Shown in pieces: positions 1-6,447 of a DNA stretch of 18,823 nucleotides. Source of the stretch: CAYIFC01 sp964362645 (lineage in GTDB: Bacteria > Patescibacteriota > Minisyncoccia > Phycocordibacterales > JACOZG01); assembly GCA_964362645.1 (NCBI GenBank), contig CAYIFC010000011.1:1-18823 (forward strand), written 5' to 3'. The notes beneath the pieces are model-generated. The model saw only the letters and a list, made by a program, of their open reading frames with translations, was not told where the DNA came from and did not search any database. The first letter of the stretch is position 1; every line of letters begins with the position of its first letter. The translations under genes were made by a program, and so were the position numbers.

Positions 1-1
1 G

Positions 2-673
2 GGGGGCGGACATCGCCGTCGCAGTACTGGCGGTTCAGAAGAAGAACCCACAACCATTTCTCCCGACTCTTGTGATGTTTGGATTACTGACTTTATAAAG
101 TTGGGAGCCAACAACGATCGCGATCAAGTTATCCGGCTCCAGCTCTTCCTTCGCTACTTCGAGAACTACGAAGTCCCCGTTAATGGTGTGTACGACAAGT
201 ACACTTATGAGGCTGTTCGTCTATTCCAACAGCGTTACGCTGGCGCAATCTTGGCGCCGTGGGGTATATCTGAACCTACGGTGTATGTGTATATCACAAC
301 CACATTGGCTATAAATAGCCGCTTCTGCCGTCAGAGTCTTAATCACAATATTGACCTGCGGCAGTACTCGCGCGGCCAGGGTGTATCTTCGGCAATAACC
401 AGAGGGAATGAGGGTGAGAAGGGTTTCGGTGTTACACCGTTTGCGACTTCAACTATCGCAACTACAACGGCTAGCACCACACCTATTCTTGGTCAGGTGG
501 CGACGACCGCAGTCGGTGTCGCTTCTTGGGTCAAGTCTTACCTCTGTCCTATAGTTATAGGGCTACTCCTCATATTAATCGGCTTGCTGTGGTGGCGAAT
601 CGAGATGCTTAAAAAGCGTCTACGCGATCTCGACCCGCCCACACTGCCATTGCCGCCTCCACCTAGTAGTTAG
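2..673 (+). CDS. Membrane-anchored surface protein with peptidoglycan-binding-like domain (5' truncated)
   Basis: The frame is open to the left edge, so this is the 3' part of a larger gene; a TTG at 101 is in frame but is probably internal. The visible part starts with a Gly/Arg/Ser/Glu-rich linker. A peptidoglycan_binding_1-like domain follows (about residues 25-110 of the fragment), recognisable by D-Q-V-I-R-L-Q-L-F-L, the V-x-G-x-Y-D helix start, F-Q-Q-R-Y and L-A-P-W-G. A Thr/Ser/Ala-rich stretch leads to one transmembrane helix (about 180-201), then a basic patch and a Pro-rich tail. This layout resembles the C-termini of large Patescibacteria surface proteins. Inference: cell-envelope attachment with a short cytoplasmic tail. 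Ligand and upstream domains cannot be seen. A cell-surface lipoprotein gene follows after about 80 nt. Confidence 0.75.
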   Translation, partial: GGGHRRRSTGGSEEEPTTISPDSCDVWITDFIKLGANNDRDQVIRLQLFLRYFENYEVPVNGVYDKYTYEAVRLFQQRYAGAILAPWGISEPTVYVYITTTLAINSRFCRQSLNHNIDLRQYSRGQGVSSAITRGNEGEKGFGVTPFATSTIATTTASTTPILGQVATTAVGVASWVKSYLCPIVIGLLLILIGLLWWRIEMLKKRLRDLDPPTLPLPPPPSS

Positions 674-755
674 TAAGATAATGAAGGGTTTGCCTGCGTT
701 GGCAGACTAAAAGGAAAACAGAGAGAACATTTACAACAGAATAGGGAGAACAAAG

Positions 756-1487
756 ATGAAGAATTTCAGTAAGTTTGGTTTCTGGTTGTTTGGACTGGTT
801 TTGGTGGGGTGCGCGCCTGTGCCGCCAGATCTTGTCCTTCATCACATGGCCACAAGTGAGTTTGAACGGCCGGTGGAGTTTGATGATTCGGCGGACTTCA
901 ATGGTCCGGTCACTATCCACGACGGTCCGACTGTTATTACCGGGCCGGTTAAAATCGATGGACCACTGGAGGTCACTGGTACGATCACGGGGGGTACTAT
1001 CGTTTCGGAGGGAGATGTGATTGCCGAAGACGACGTCATCAGCAATGACAATGTTGTCGAATACAACGACAATCCCGATGACGATGATAACTACAATTTC
1101 AACGACAACGGGAACGACAACACCAATGGCAATACAAACGGCAATGACAACGGGAACGATAACAATAACGGCAACCATAATGGGAACGACAATACGGACG
1201 ACGATCCCGATCCGTTGTCTCTAAGTATGCAGACGCTCAATGGTCAAATCGAATTTGCCATCAATTCAACTGTTTATGTTACGGCTACAGCTTATGGTGG
1301 AGAAGCGCCTTACACTCTTCACTGCTTGGCACCCAATGGAGTGATTACGGACAAGTCAGAAAGTTACGATGGAGTTTTCGAACTCCAGTTGCTTTTCGAT
1401 ATGCCAGGGTCAGGTACCTGGAATTGCCAGGTTACTGATGCCAACAACTGGAAAGCCACCTCGTTCGTATCCTTGGTTGTCGAGTAA
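756..1487 (+). CDS. Surface lipoprotein with Asn/Asp/Gly-rich linker and Ig-like C-terminal domain
   Basis: 243 aa. The ATG at 756 is preceded by a clear Shine-Dalgarno AGGGAG (743-748). Residues 1-19 form a lipoprotein signal peptide ending in L-V-G-C, so Cys19 is the predicted lipidation site. Residues about 48-90 carry short repeats of the form G-P-V-x-I-x-G-P, which suggests a small beta-helix-like stalk (bactofilin-like in pattern, not identified as one). Residues about 97-152 are almost only Asn, Asp, Gly and Thr, probably a flexible acidic linker that could bind divalent cations. Residues about 153-243 look like a beta-sandwich (PKD/Ig-like): A-Y-G-G-E-A-P-Y resembles the G-G-L-x-P-Y of the PKD domains in the next gene, and two Cys (190, 224) might form a disulfide. 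It ends shortly before a strong terminator. No specific function is recognised. Confidence 0.8.
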   Translation: MKNFSKFGFWLFGLVLVGCAPVPPDLVLHHMATSEFERPVEFDDSADFNGPVTIHDGPTVITGPVKIDGPLEVTGTITGGTIVSEGDVIAEDDVISNDNVVEYNDNPDDDDNYNFNDNGNDNTNGNTNGNDNGNDNNNGNHNGNDNTDDDPDPLSLSMQTLNGQIEFAINSTVYVTATAYGGEAPYTLHCLAPNGVITDKSESYDGVFELQLLFDMPGSGTWNCQVTDANNWKATSFVSLVVE

Positions 1488-1514
1488 ACGCGTCGCTTCA
1501 TAATTAACACACGT

Positions 1515-1553
1515 GCCCTAGACTATCCTGCGAGATAGACCTAGGGCTTTTTT
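1515..1553 (+). terminator. Rho-independent terminator after the lipoprotein gene
   Basis: A hairpin has outer stem GCCCTAG/CTAGGGC (1515-1521 with 1541-1547), a small internal loop, inner stem CTATC/GATAG (1523-1527 with 1534-1538) and a 6-nt loop. Six T residues follow directly (1548-1553). It lies 27 nt past the lipoprotein stop and is the only textbook intrinsic terminator seen in the window. Confidence 0.9.
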
Positions 1554-1634
1554 ATTGCCGGCGCTTGCTTTTTTAAGTCCAATATGTTAGCTCTGTTGTA
1601 CCAATTTGTCGGTTTATAAACATAAATAATTATC

Positions 1635-2564
1635 ATGACTTTAAGAATAATCAGTATTTTAACGCTTTTGGCCCTTTTGCTCGCTCCGGCTGGCCTAATG
1701 GTTAATGCTCAAGACGCCGAGCTCCAACTTGAAGCTGGCACTACTGCCGCTGCTTTGGAAGCTAATATTGGCGCTCCAGCCAGTGGTTATGAGGCTGAAG
1801 TCGGTCAATCGATCACCTTTACCGGCTCTGGTAGAGGCGGTTTGCCACCTTACGCTCTCACTTGGAAGTTTGGCGACGGTAGCGAAGCCTTCGGCACCAG
1901 CTATAGCAAGACTTACACGACAGCGGGTACTTACACAGTAGAACTTACGGTCACCGACTTTAACGGCGTCCAAGAGACCGATAATATTTCCGTTACAATA
2001 AAGGCTGAAGAAGTTTCGAGCGCTCTCGCTGTCAGAATTACTGCCCCGACTAGTCAACGCTTCATAATTAATAACGCCATCACCTTTACTGCGGTTGCTA
2101 CTGGCGGTTTGGCTCCTTACGCTTTCACCTGGGACTTTGGTGATAGTAGTGAGGCCTTTGGCACCAGCTACAGTAAGACTTACTCGGTCTTAGGCGAAAA
2201 GACGGTAACGGTTACAGCCACTGATTTTAACGGCACCAAAGTTTCAATTACCAAGATGGTAAATATCGTAGCTGAAGATGACGGCAATCCTAGCGACCCA
2301 TTAATGATCTCCAATATCCGCATTACCGACATTACTCAAAACAGCGCGATCGTTCGCTGGACGACTAACCGTAATGCCACGAGCCGCGTGATCTACGATA
2401 CAGTGTCTCACTCGAGTATTGCCACTAGTTCGGCCCCTAACTTCGGTTACGCCAACTCGACCGGTACGAGCGATGTTGATACCAAAGTTATTGAACATAC
2501 CGTAAATGTGACTGGTCTCGCCGCTAGCACTTCATATTTCTTTCGAGTTATCTCGCAGGAGTAG
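1635..2564 (+). CDS. Secreted PKD-PKD-Fn3 domain protein
   Basis: 309 aa. A signal peptide occupies residues 1-26 (hydrophobic I-L-T-L-L-A-L-L-L core, A-x-A-like cut before Gln26). Two PKD domains follow (about 44-123 and 131-213), each with G-G-L-x-P-Y, W-x-F-G-D and T-V-x-V-T-D-F-N-G motifs. They share a nearly identical stretch around S-E-A-F-G-T-S-Y-S-K, so one arose by recent duplication. Residues about 224-309 form a fibronectin type III-like domain with R-W-T-T-N near its centre and S-T-S-Y-F-F-R-V at the end. The protein stops right at the domain boundary, with no membrane anchor or sorting motif, so it is either released or held by partners. The upstream leader is AT-rich with no clear Shine-Dalgarno. 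Inference: extracellular adhesion or surface-structure component, together with the two preceding surface genes. Confidence 0.8.
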   Translation: MTLRIISILTLLALLLAPAGLMVNAQDAELQLEAGTTAAALEANIGAPASGYEAEVGQSITFTGSGRGGLPPYALTWKFGDGSEAFGTSYSKTYTTAGTYTVELTVTDFNGVQETDNISVTIKAEEVSSALAVRITAPTSQRFIINNAITFTAVATGGLAPYAFTWDFGDSSEAFGTSYSKTYSVLGEKTVTVTATDFNGTKVSITKMVNIVAEDDGNPSDPLMISNIRITDITQNSAIVRWTTNRNATSRVIYDTVSHSSIATSSAPNFGYANSTGTSDVDTKVIEHTVNVTGLAASTSYFFRVISQE

Positions 2565-2601
2565 GGGATAAAAAGCTCTAGTCAGCGTTCAAACATAATG
2601 T

Positions 2602-2618
2602 TAATCTCAAGGAGATTA
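2602..2618. repeat. Small intergenic hairpin
   Basis: A perfect 7-bp inverted repeat TAATCTC/GAGATTA with a 3-nt AAG loop lies between the PKD protein gene and the next small gene. The second arm contains a GGAG that would be hidden in the fold, but it is too far (about 35 nt) from the ATG at 2650 to be its ribosome site. There is no T-tract, so it is not a standard terminator. Confidence 0.35.
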
Positions 2619-2649
2619 TCAGAAATTATTAATTAGGAAAATTAATCAA

Positions 2650-2955
2650 ATGTTTGGAAAAAATAATTTACAAAGAGGGATGTCAAGCCTAACAACAATT
2701 ATTATTGTTGTTTTAGTGATTGCCGTTGGGAGTATTTATTTTCTTAGTGATAGAACAGGTGCCATTGACATCGTTGGCCCGGCAACTGTTGGTGGAACAA
2801 ATTTGAAGGGCGATCCAGTTTCTTGCCCGGCGGATGCTTTTCAATGCCCAGATGGAACAGTAGTTTACCGTCTTCCCCCAGCTTGCACCACCTTTGCTCC
2901 GTGCCCAAGGACTTTGCCAACTCCGCCGGTTAAAATAAGCCCCGCTGTTCAGTAG
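2650..2955 (+). CDS. Small single-pass membrane protein with Cys-rich exposed segment
   Basis: 101 aa. The N-terminus is short and basic, followed by one transmembrane helix at about residues 14-33 (T-I-I-I-V-V-L-V-I-A-V-G), so the rest is probably outside the cell. The exposed part contains C-P-A-D-A-F-Q-C-P-D-G-T, then C-T-T-F-A-P-C-P, a four-Cys pattern that recurs in small exported Patescibacteria proteins, and ends in a Pro-rich tail. The even Cys count suggests two disulfides in a small knot. A weak AGGA lies about 13 nt before the ATG. Function is unknown. It follows the surface-protein genes and precedes murB, which fits an envelope role. Confidence 0.65.
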   Translation: MFGKNNLQRGMSSLTTIIIVVLVIAVGSIYFLSDRTGAIDIVGPATVGGTNLKGDPVSCPADAFQCPDGTVVYRLPPACTTFAPCPRTLPTPPVKISPAVQ

Positions 2956-2977
2956 GGTCTTATTATTGTAATTGTAA

Positions 2978-3061
2978 ATGGGGAAGTTTAGAGAAGCATT
3001 AGTGATTACCTGTTTACTGGCGGTCGTGGTTCTGTTGATTATTTCTCAACTTGCCTTCTAA
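2978..3061 (+). CDS. Possible 27-aa single-pass membrane microprotein overlapping the murB start
   Basis: A short ORF from an ATG encodes M-G-K-F-R-E-A-L followed by an uninterrupted hydrophobic helix (V-I-T-C-L-L-A-V-V-V-L-L-I-I) and ends with TAA. The basic N-terminus plus a single helix is typical of small bitopic membrane proteins. Its last 11 nt overlap the TTG start of murB in another frame, so its translation could feed ribosomes to murB. No Shine-Dalgarno is visible and it could be chance. The absence of any other use for this 90-nt gap is the main reason to list it. Confidence 0.3.
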   Translation: MGKFREALVITCLLAVVVLLIISQLAF

Positions 3062-4001
3062 TTTCCCTAGAGCCATAAAGAACGAAGAAATAGCGCCCCA
3101 CACCACGTTCGGCCTCGGCGGCCGAGCGGAGTGGTATTTGGCGGTTAGCTCCGCCACGGAGCTCGTGCAAGCAGTCAAGGCCGCCCACAGTAGCGGGCGC
3201 CTTTATTGCGTGATTGCCGGTGGTAGTAACGTCGTTTTTGATGATAACGGCTTTAAGGGGTTGGTAATTCAATATCAAAATCCAAAGGCCAAAATCCAAA
3301 TTGAGGGCGATAAAATTACAGTTGAAGCGGGTACGAGTTTGGCGGCTTTAGTAAAAGCCGCGAATCGAGCCGGCAGAGAAGGGCTCGAATCACTCGCGGG
3401 CATTCCGGGTACCGTTGCTGGCGCGGTTGTTTGTAATGCCGGCGCCTACGTTCGAACGATCTCAGATTTTCTAGAATCTGTAGAAGTTTATAATCCCTCG
3501 ACTTCGCTCGGGATAACTAAACTTACGAAAGCTCAAAGTAAGTTTAGTTATCGCACTAGTATTTTTAAGTCTAAGAAAGCGAAAGATTGGTTAGTTCTCT
3601 CGGCAACGTTTAAGTTGCCAAAAGGGGATAGTCAGGAGCTCACGAAGCGTTCGCGCGAGATAATCAAGATCCGCGAGGCCAAGTATAAGCCTCGTCTCAA
3701 GTGCCCGGGCAGTTACTTTAAAAATGTGCTGTTAAAAGATATTTCGGCCAAGTCAAACAAACTTATCAATTTAGATAAAGTTAGAGATGGTAAGATTCCT
3801 GCGGGCTATTTGTTAGAAGAAGTGGGTGCGTGCGGTATGCGCAAGGGTGGCATCTGTGTCGCCAGCTTCCACGGCAATCTGCTTATTAACGATGGTACTG
3901 GTACGGCTAAGCAGGCCAAGAGTTTGGCCACGGAGTTAAAAAAGCGAGTACAGAAACGCTTTGGTATAGAGCTCGAAGAAGAAATCCGCTACATGCTATA
4001 A
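3051..4001 (+). CDS. murB: UDP-N-acetylenolpyruvoylglucosamine reductase (MurB)
   Basis: 316 aa, close to type II MurB length. The enzyme reduces UDP-GlcNAc-enolpyruvate to UDP-MurNAc with NADPH and FAD, the second committed step of peptidoglycan synthesis in the cytoplasm. Visible motifs are T-F-G-L-G-G (19-24), the FAD-binding I-A-G-G-S-N (55-60), G-I-P-G-T-V-A-G-A with N-A-G-A (117-132), F-S-Y-R-T-S (165-170), the catalytic-acid serine in P-G-S-Y-F-K-N (Ser221), and the C-terminal E-E-E-I (309-312). The only usable start before the conserved region is TTG at 3051, because a TGA at 3036 closes the frame. Residues 148-168 are encoded by two adjacent palindromic sequences (3493-3514 and 3512-3552), so the loop before the conserved F-x-Y-R looks remodelled. 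gatB follows after 9 nt. Confidence 0.93.
   Translation: MPSNFPRAIKNEEIAPHTTFGLGGRAEWYLAVSSATELVQAVKAAHSSGRLYCVIAGGSNVVFDDNGFKGLVIQYQNPKAKIQIEGDKITVEAGTSLAALVKAANRAGREGLESLAGIPGTVAGAVVCNAGAYVRTISDFLESVEVYNPSTSLGITKLTKAQSKFSYRTSIFKSKKAKDWLVLSATFKLPKGDSQELTKRSREIIKIREAKYKPRLKCPGSYFKNVLLKDISAKSNKLINLDKVRDGKIPAGYLLEEVGACGMRKGGICVASFHGNLLINDGTGTAKQAKSLATELKKRVQKRFGIELEEEIRYML
3493..3514. repeat. REP-like quasi-palindrome inside murB
   Basis: A 22-nt imperfect palindrome begins ATCCCTCGACTTC and ends GCTCGGGAT. It is read in frame as N-P-S-T-S-L-G-I. A degenerate relative in opposite orientation lies in rpiB at 6723-6744, sharing the core GAGCG(A/G)AGTCGAG. From memory, near-identical GAGCGAAGTCGAG palindromes are dispersed in many bacterial genomes; that was not searched here. 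Confidence 0.55.
3512..3552. repeat. Perfect 15-bp inverted repeat with 11-nt loop inside murB
   Basis: Arms GATAACTAAACTTAC (3512-3526) and GTAAGTTTAGTTATC (3538-3552) are exact reverse complements around the loop GAAAGCTCAAA. The right arm encodes the conserved MurB S-K-F-S-Y-R segment. The left arm encodes the variable I-T-K-L-T, so it looks like an inverted copy of the right arm. Confidence 0.9.
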
Positions 4002-4002
4002 T
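3994..4002 (+). promoter_or_regulatory. Extended -10 promoter for gatB
   Basis: TGC-TATAAT is a perfect -10 hexamer with the TGn extension. It overlaps the murB stop codon and leaves 8 nt before the gatB ATG. No good -35 box is seen. The spacing predicts a start site at or next to the ATG, that is, a leaderless mRNA. Confidence 0.65.
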
Positions 4003-4010
4003 CGCCCATT

Positions 4011-5411
4011 ATGGCTGACTACTTATTAACGGTGGGGTTGGAAGTGCATGCTGAGCTCAAGACTCGGACCAAAATGTTCTGTAATTCGGCCAACGATCCG
4101 GACGAGAAAAGGCCTAATGTAAATATCTGCCCTATCTGTATGGGTCACCCCGGCACTCTACCTACCATCAACGAGCAGGCGGTTAAGAGCGTGCTCCGCG
4201 TGGGCTTGGCGGTGAACGGCACGCTCGCCGGCGATTTTACCGAGTTTGATCGCAAGAACTACTTCTATCCCGACATTCCTAAGGGTTATCAGATTAGTCA
4301 GTACGAGCACCCGCTGGTTAAGGGCGGGGAGTTGGCTGGAGTTAAACTCACACGCATTCATTTGGAGGAAGACACGGCGCGCTCACAACATGGTGATCAA
4401 GGCCGCAGTTTAGTCGACTTTAATCGCGCCGGTGTGCCATTGATGGAGTTGGTAACGGAACCGGTGATTACCACGGCTGTACAAGCTGGCAACTTTGCTC
4501 GCGAACTCCAACTGCTCATGCGTTATCTTGATGTCTCCGAAGCTAATATGGAGAAAGGGGAGATGCGGGTGGAGGCTAATATCTCAATCTCACCAAAGAC
4601 TACCTTTGAGAGTTCAGAAAAGGTAGTCTTTGGTACTAAGGTGGAAGTTAAAAATTTAAATTCTTTCCGAAGCGTTGAAAGAGCAATTGAGTACGAAATT
4701 AAAAGACAAGGCGAACTATTAGATAAGGGTGAGAAGGTGGCCCAAGAAACGCGCGGTTGGGATGAGGTAAAAGAAACAACGTTCTCACAACGCGAGAAGG
4801 AGTCGTCGCACGACTACCGCTACTTTCCCGAGCCGGACTTACCCAAGCTCCGACTTAAAGATTTGCCTTGGTTTGCCGATTTGCCAAATACGATTCCTGA
4901 ACTACCCTGGCAAAAACGCGAGCGGTATCAAAATCTCGGATTAAAGTCGGAAGATGTGGAGCAGTACGTTAGTGATTTTAAACTCGCCGCGTTTATAGAT
5001 GCAGTTATTGCCGAATTAAAAGAGTCAGAGTTAATTAAGGTTGCTTCCAATTTTATTGCTAACGATGTGGCCGGTAAAAGAAAGAAGGAGGTAGACCTGC
5101 CCGACGGCAAGGCGGGGTGGCTACCAGATGTAAAAGTTTTTATAGCAGTAGTGCGCAAATATCATAATAAAGAGTTGCCGTCGCCGCAGGCTAAGAGCTC
5201 TATTTTGAATGGCGTGATAGCCGAAGTCGTCAGCGACGACTCGCTCGCGAGTATGATAGAGAAGATTATCGCTGATAATCCGAAGGCGGTGGCCGAATAC
5301 AAGTCCGGCAAGGCCGAATCACTCCAATTCCTCATTGGTCAAGGCATGAAGTTAAGCCGCGGCTCCGCTAATCCCCAAACTCTCTCAGAATTATTTAAGA
5401 AGATGTTATAA
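4011..5411 (+). CDS. gatB: Asp-tRNA(Asn)/Glu-tRNA(Gln) amidotransferase subunit B
   Basis: 466 aa, near the usual length. GatB activates the side-chain carboxyl of mischarged Glu-tRNA(Gln) or Asp-tRNA(Asn) with ATP and amidates it using ammonia from GatA. Motifs are G-L-E-V-H (9-13), the Cys set C24, C40-P-I-C43 followed by G-H-P-G-T-L-P, K-N-Y-F-Y-P-D-I-P-K-G-Y-Q-I-S-Q (82-97), H-L-E-E-D (117-121), the K-V-E-V-K-N-L-N-S-F-R core (210-220), S-H-D-Y-R-Y-F-P-E-P-D-L-P (266-278), and the C-terminal tRNA-binding Yqey-like region. gatA and gatC are not in the window. Two in-frame palindromes interrupt the gene: residues 194-208, just before the conserved G-T-K-V-E, and residues 362-369 (L-P-D-G-K-A-G). 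Both sit in places expected to be loops, and the frame is kept. Confidence 0.95.
   Translation: MADYLLTVGLEVHAELKTRTKMFCNSANDPDEKRPNVNICPICMGHPGTLPTINEQAVKSVLRVGLAVNGTLAGDFTEFDRKNYFYPDIPKGYQISQYEHPLVKGGELAGVKLTRIHLEEDTARSQHGDQGRSLVDFNRAGVPLMELVTEPVITTAVQAGNFARELQLLMRYLDVSEANMEKGEMRVEANISISPKTTFESSEKVVFGTKVEVKNLNSFRSVERAIEYEIKRQGELLDKGEKVAQETRGWDEVKETTFSQREKESSHDYRYFPEPDLPKLRLKDLPWFADLPNTIPELPWQKRERYQNLGLKSEDVEQYVSDFKLAAFIDAVIAELKESELIKVASNFIANDVAGKRKKEVDLPDGKAGWLPDVKVFIAVVRKYHNKELPSPQAKSSILNGVIAEVVSDDSLASMIEKIIADNPKAVAEYKSGKAESLQFLIGQGMKLSRGSANPQTLSELFKKML
4592..4634. repeat. Perfect 16-bp inverted repeat with 11-nt loop inside gatB
   Basis: Arms ACCAAAGACTACCTTT (4592-4607) and AAAGGTAGTCTTTGGT (4619-4634) pair perfectly around GAGAGTTCAGA. 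Arm length and loop length match the murB hairpin at 3512-3552. The two loops agree at 8 of 11 positions with only transitions between them, although the stems are unrelated. Confidence 0.9.
5096..5116. repeat. CCTGCC-N9-GGCGGG palindrome inside gatB
   Basis: CCTGCC and GGCGGG form a 6-bp stem (one T-G wobble) around a 9-nt loop. It is translated as L-P-D-G-K-A-G. The same stem and loop length occur in rplY at 13624-13644. Confidence 0.65.
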
Positions 5412-5412
5412 T
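5404..5412 (+). promoter_or_regulatory. Extended -10 promoter for gap
   Basis: TGT-TATAAT is a perfect extended -10 that includes the gatB stop codon TAA. Six nt separate it from the gap ATG, so the transcript would begin at or beside the start codon. No Shine-Dalgarno is present. Confidence 0.65.
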
Positions 5413-5418
5413 GAGCGG

Positions 5419-6441
5419 ATGAAAAAAGTAAGGATCGGGATCAATGGATTAGGGAGGATCGGCCGGGCGTTTTTAAAGATTGCGGTGGAGCGACCGGAGG
5501 TGGAAGTGGTGGCCGCCAACGATCTTGGCGATTTAAATAATCTGGCTTATCTCCTCAAGTACGACACCGCTTATGGTCCATCGTCTTTGCCGATCAAGGC
5601 GCATGATAAAAAGCTTTTGGTTGGCGCACACGAGATCCAAGTTTTCCAAGAGAAGGATCCAAGGAACATCCCTTGGGGTCAGCTCGGTGTCGATGTTGTT
5701 GTCGAGTCAACCGGCTTTTTTACTACTTACGAATCGTGTAAGGCGCACATCGATGCCGGCGCCCGCAAGGTGGTGATCTCGGCGCCGGTTAAGGGAAAAC
5801 CATTGCCAGGTATTAGTGGTGCTACAGTGCTACTCGGTATTAACGATCACTTACTCGCCACGAGCCAGATTACTTCCAACGCTTCCTGCACTACTAACTC
5901 GGCCTCGCCAGTGATCGCCATCTTGCACGAGGCGATCGGCATTAAGAAGGCGGTGCTCAACACCACCCACGCCTACACGGCCAGTCAGCGTTTGGTGGAC
6001 TCGCCGGATGCCAAAGACTTTCGTCGGGGCCGGGCGGCCGCCGGCAACATTATCCCTTCCACTACTGGCGCGGCTGAGGCGGTAACGGAGGCCATTCCGG
6101 CGCTCATCGGCAAGTTTGATGGCTTGGCGCTCCGCGTGCCGGTCATTAGTGGCTCGATTGCCGACATTACTTTTATCGCGGCGCGACCGACGACGGTGGA
6201 AGAGGTCAACAAACTCTTACGCGAGGCGGCCAAGCTCGATCGGTGGAAGAAAGTTTTCGCCATTACCGACGAGCCGCTCGTGTCGTCCGATATTCTCGGC
6301 AGTCACTACGCTTCGATTGCTGATCTGGGCCTGACGAAGGTAGTCGATGGTGATTTGGTAAAAGTGATGGCCTGGTACGACAACGAGTCCGGCTACTCCC
6401 ACGCCCTCCTCGAGCATGTCATCAAAACCGCTAACGCGTAA
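5419..6441 (+). CDS. gap: Glyceraldehyde-3-phosphate dehydrogenase, type I
   Basis: 340 aa, full length. It converts glyceraldehyde-3-phosphate, NAD and phosphate to 1,3-bisphosphoglycerate. The Rossmann motif is G-I-N-G-L-G-R-I-G-R (7-16). A-N-D-L (33-36) puts an Asp where NAD-specific enzymes bind the ribose. The catalytic motif is S-N-A-S-C-T-T-N with Cys157, and His184 in T-H-A-Y-T is the base. R-R-G-R-A-A-A-G-N-I-I-P-S-T-T-G-A-A (202-219) is the phosphate-site loop. W-Y-D-N-E-S-G-Y (319-326) is the usual C-terminal signature. It begins 7 nt after gatB behind its own extended -10 and heads the run gap-rpiB-rpe-tkt, so it supplies or consumes the triose phosphate handled by transketolase and aldolase. 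No pgk or tpi lies in the window. Confidence 0.96.
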   Translation: MKKVRIGINGLGRIGRAFLKIAVERPEVEVVAANDLGDLNNLAYLLKYDTAYGPSSLPIKAHDKKLLVGAHEIQVFQEKDPRNIPWGQLGVDVVVESTGFFTTYESCKAHIDAGARKVVISAPVKGKPLPGISGATVLLGINDHLLATSQITSNASCTTNSASPVIAILHEAIGIKKAVLNTTHAYTASQRLVDSPDAKDFRRGRAAAGNIIPSTTGAAEAVTEAIPALIGKFDGLALRVPVISGSIADITFIAARPTTVEEVNKLLREAAKLDRWKKVFAITDEPLVSSDILGSHYASIADLGLTKVVDGDLVKVMAWYDNESGYSHALLEHVIKTANA

Positions 6442-6447
6442 TTTTAA

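Noticed and set aside
663..1178. Long minus-strand open frame rich in Val/Ile opposite the lipoprotein gene
   Set aside because: It is the antisense of the repetitive N/D/G codons; the plus-strand gene has a signal peptide, Shine-Dalgarno and terminator.
1371..1386. GGAGTT-TTCG-AACTCC tetraloop hairpin in the lipoprotein gene
   Set aside because: Single short stem within coding sequence, with no repeat partner or positional logic.
2598..2636. 12-codon leader-peptide-like ORF before the small Cys-rich protein gene
   Set aside because: No run of regulatory codons and no alternative terminator fold; overlaps a small hairpin only.
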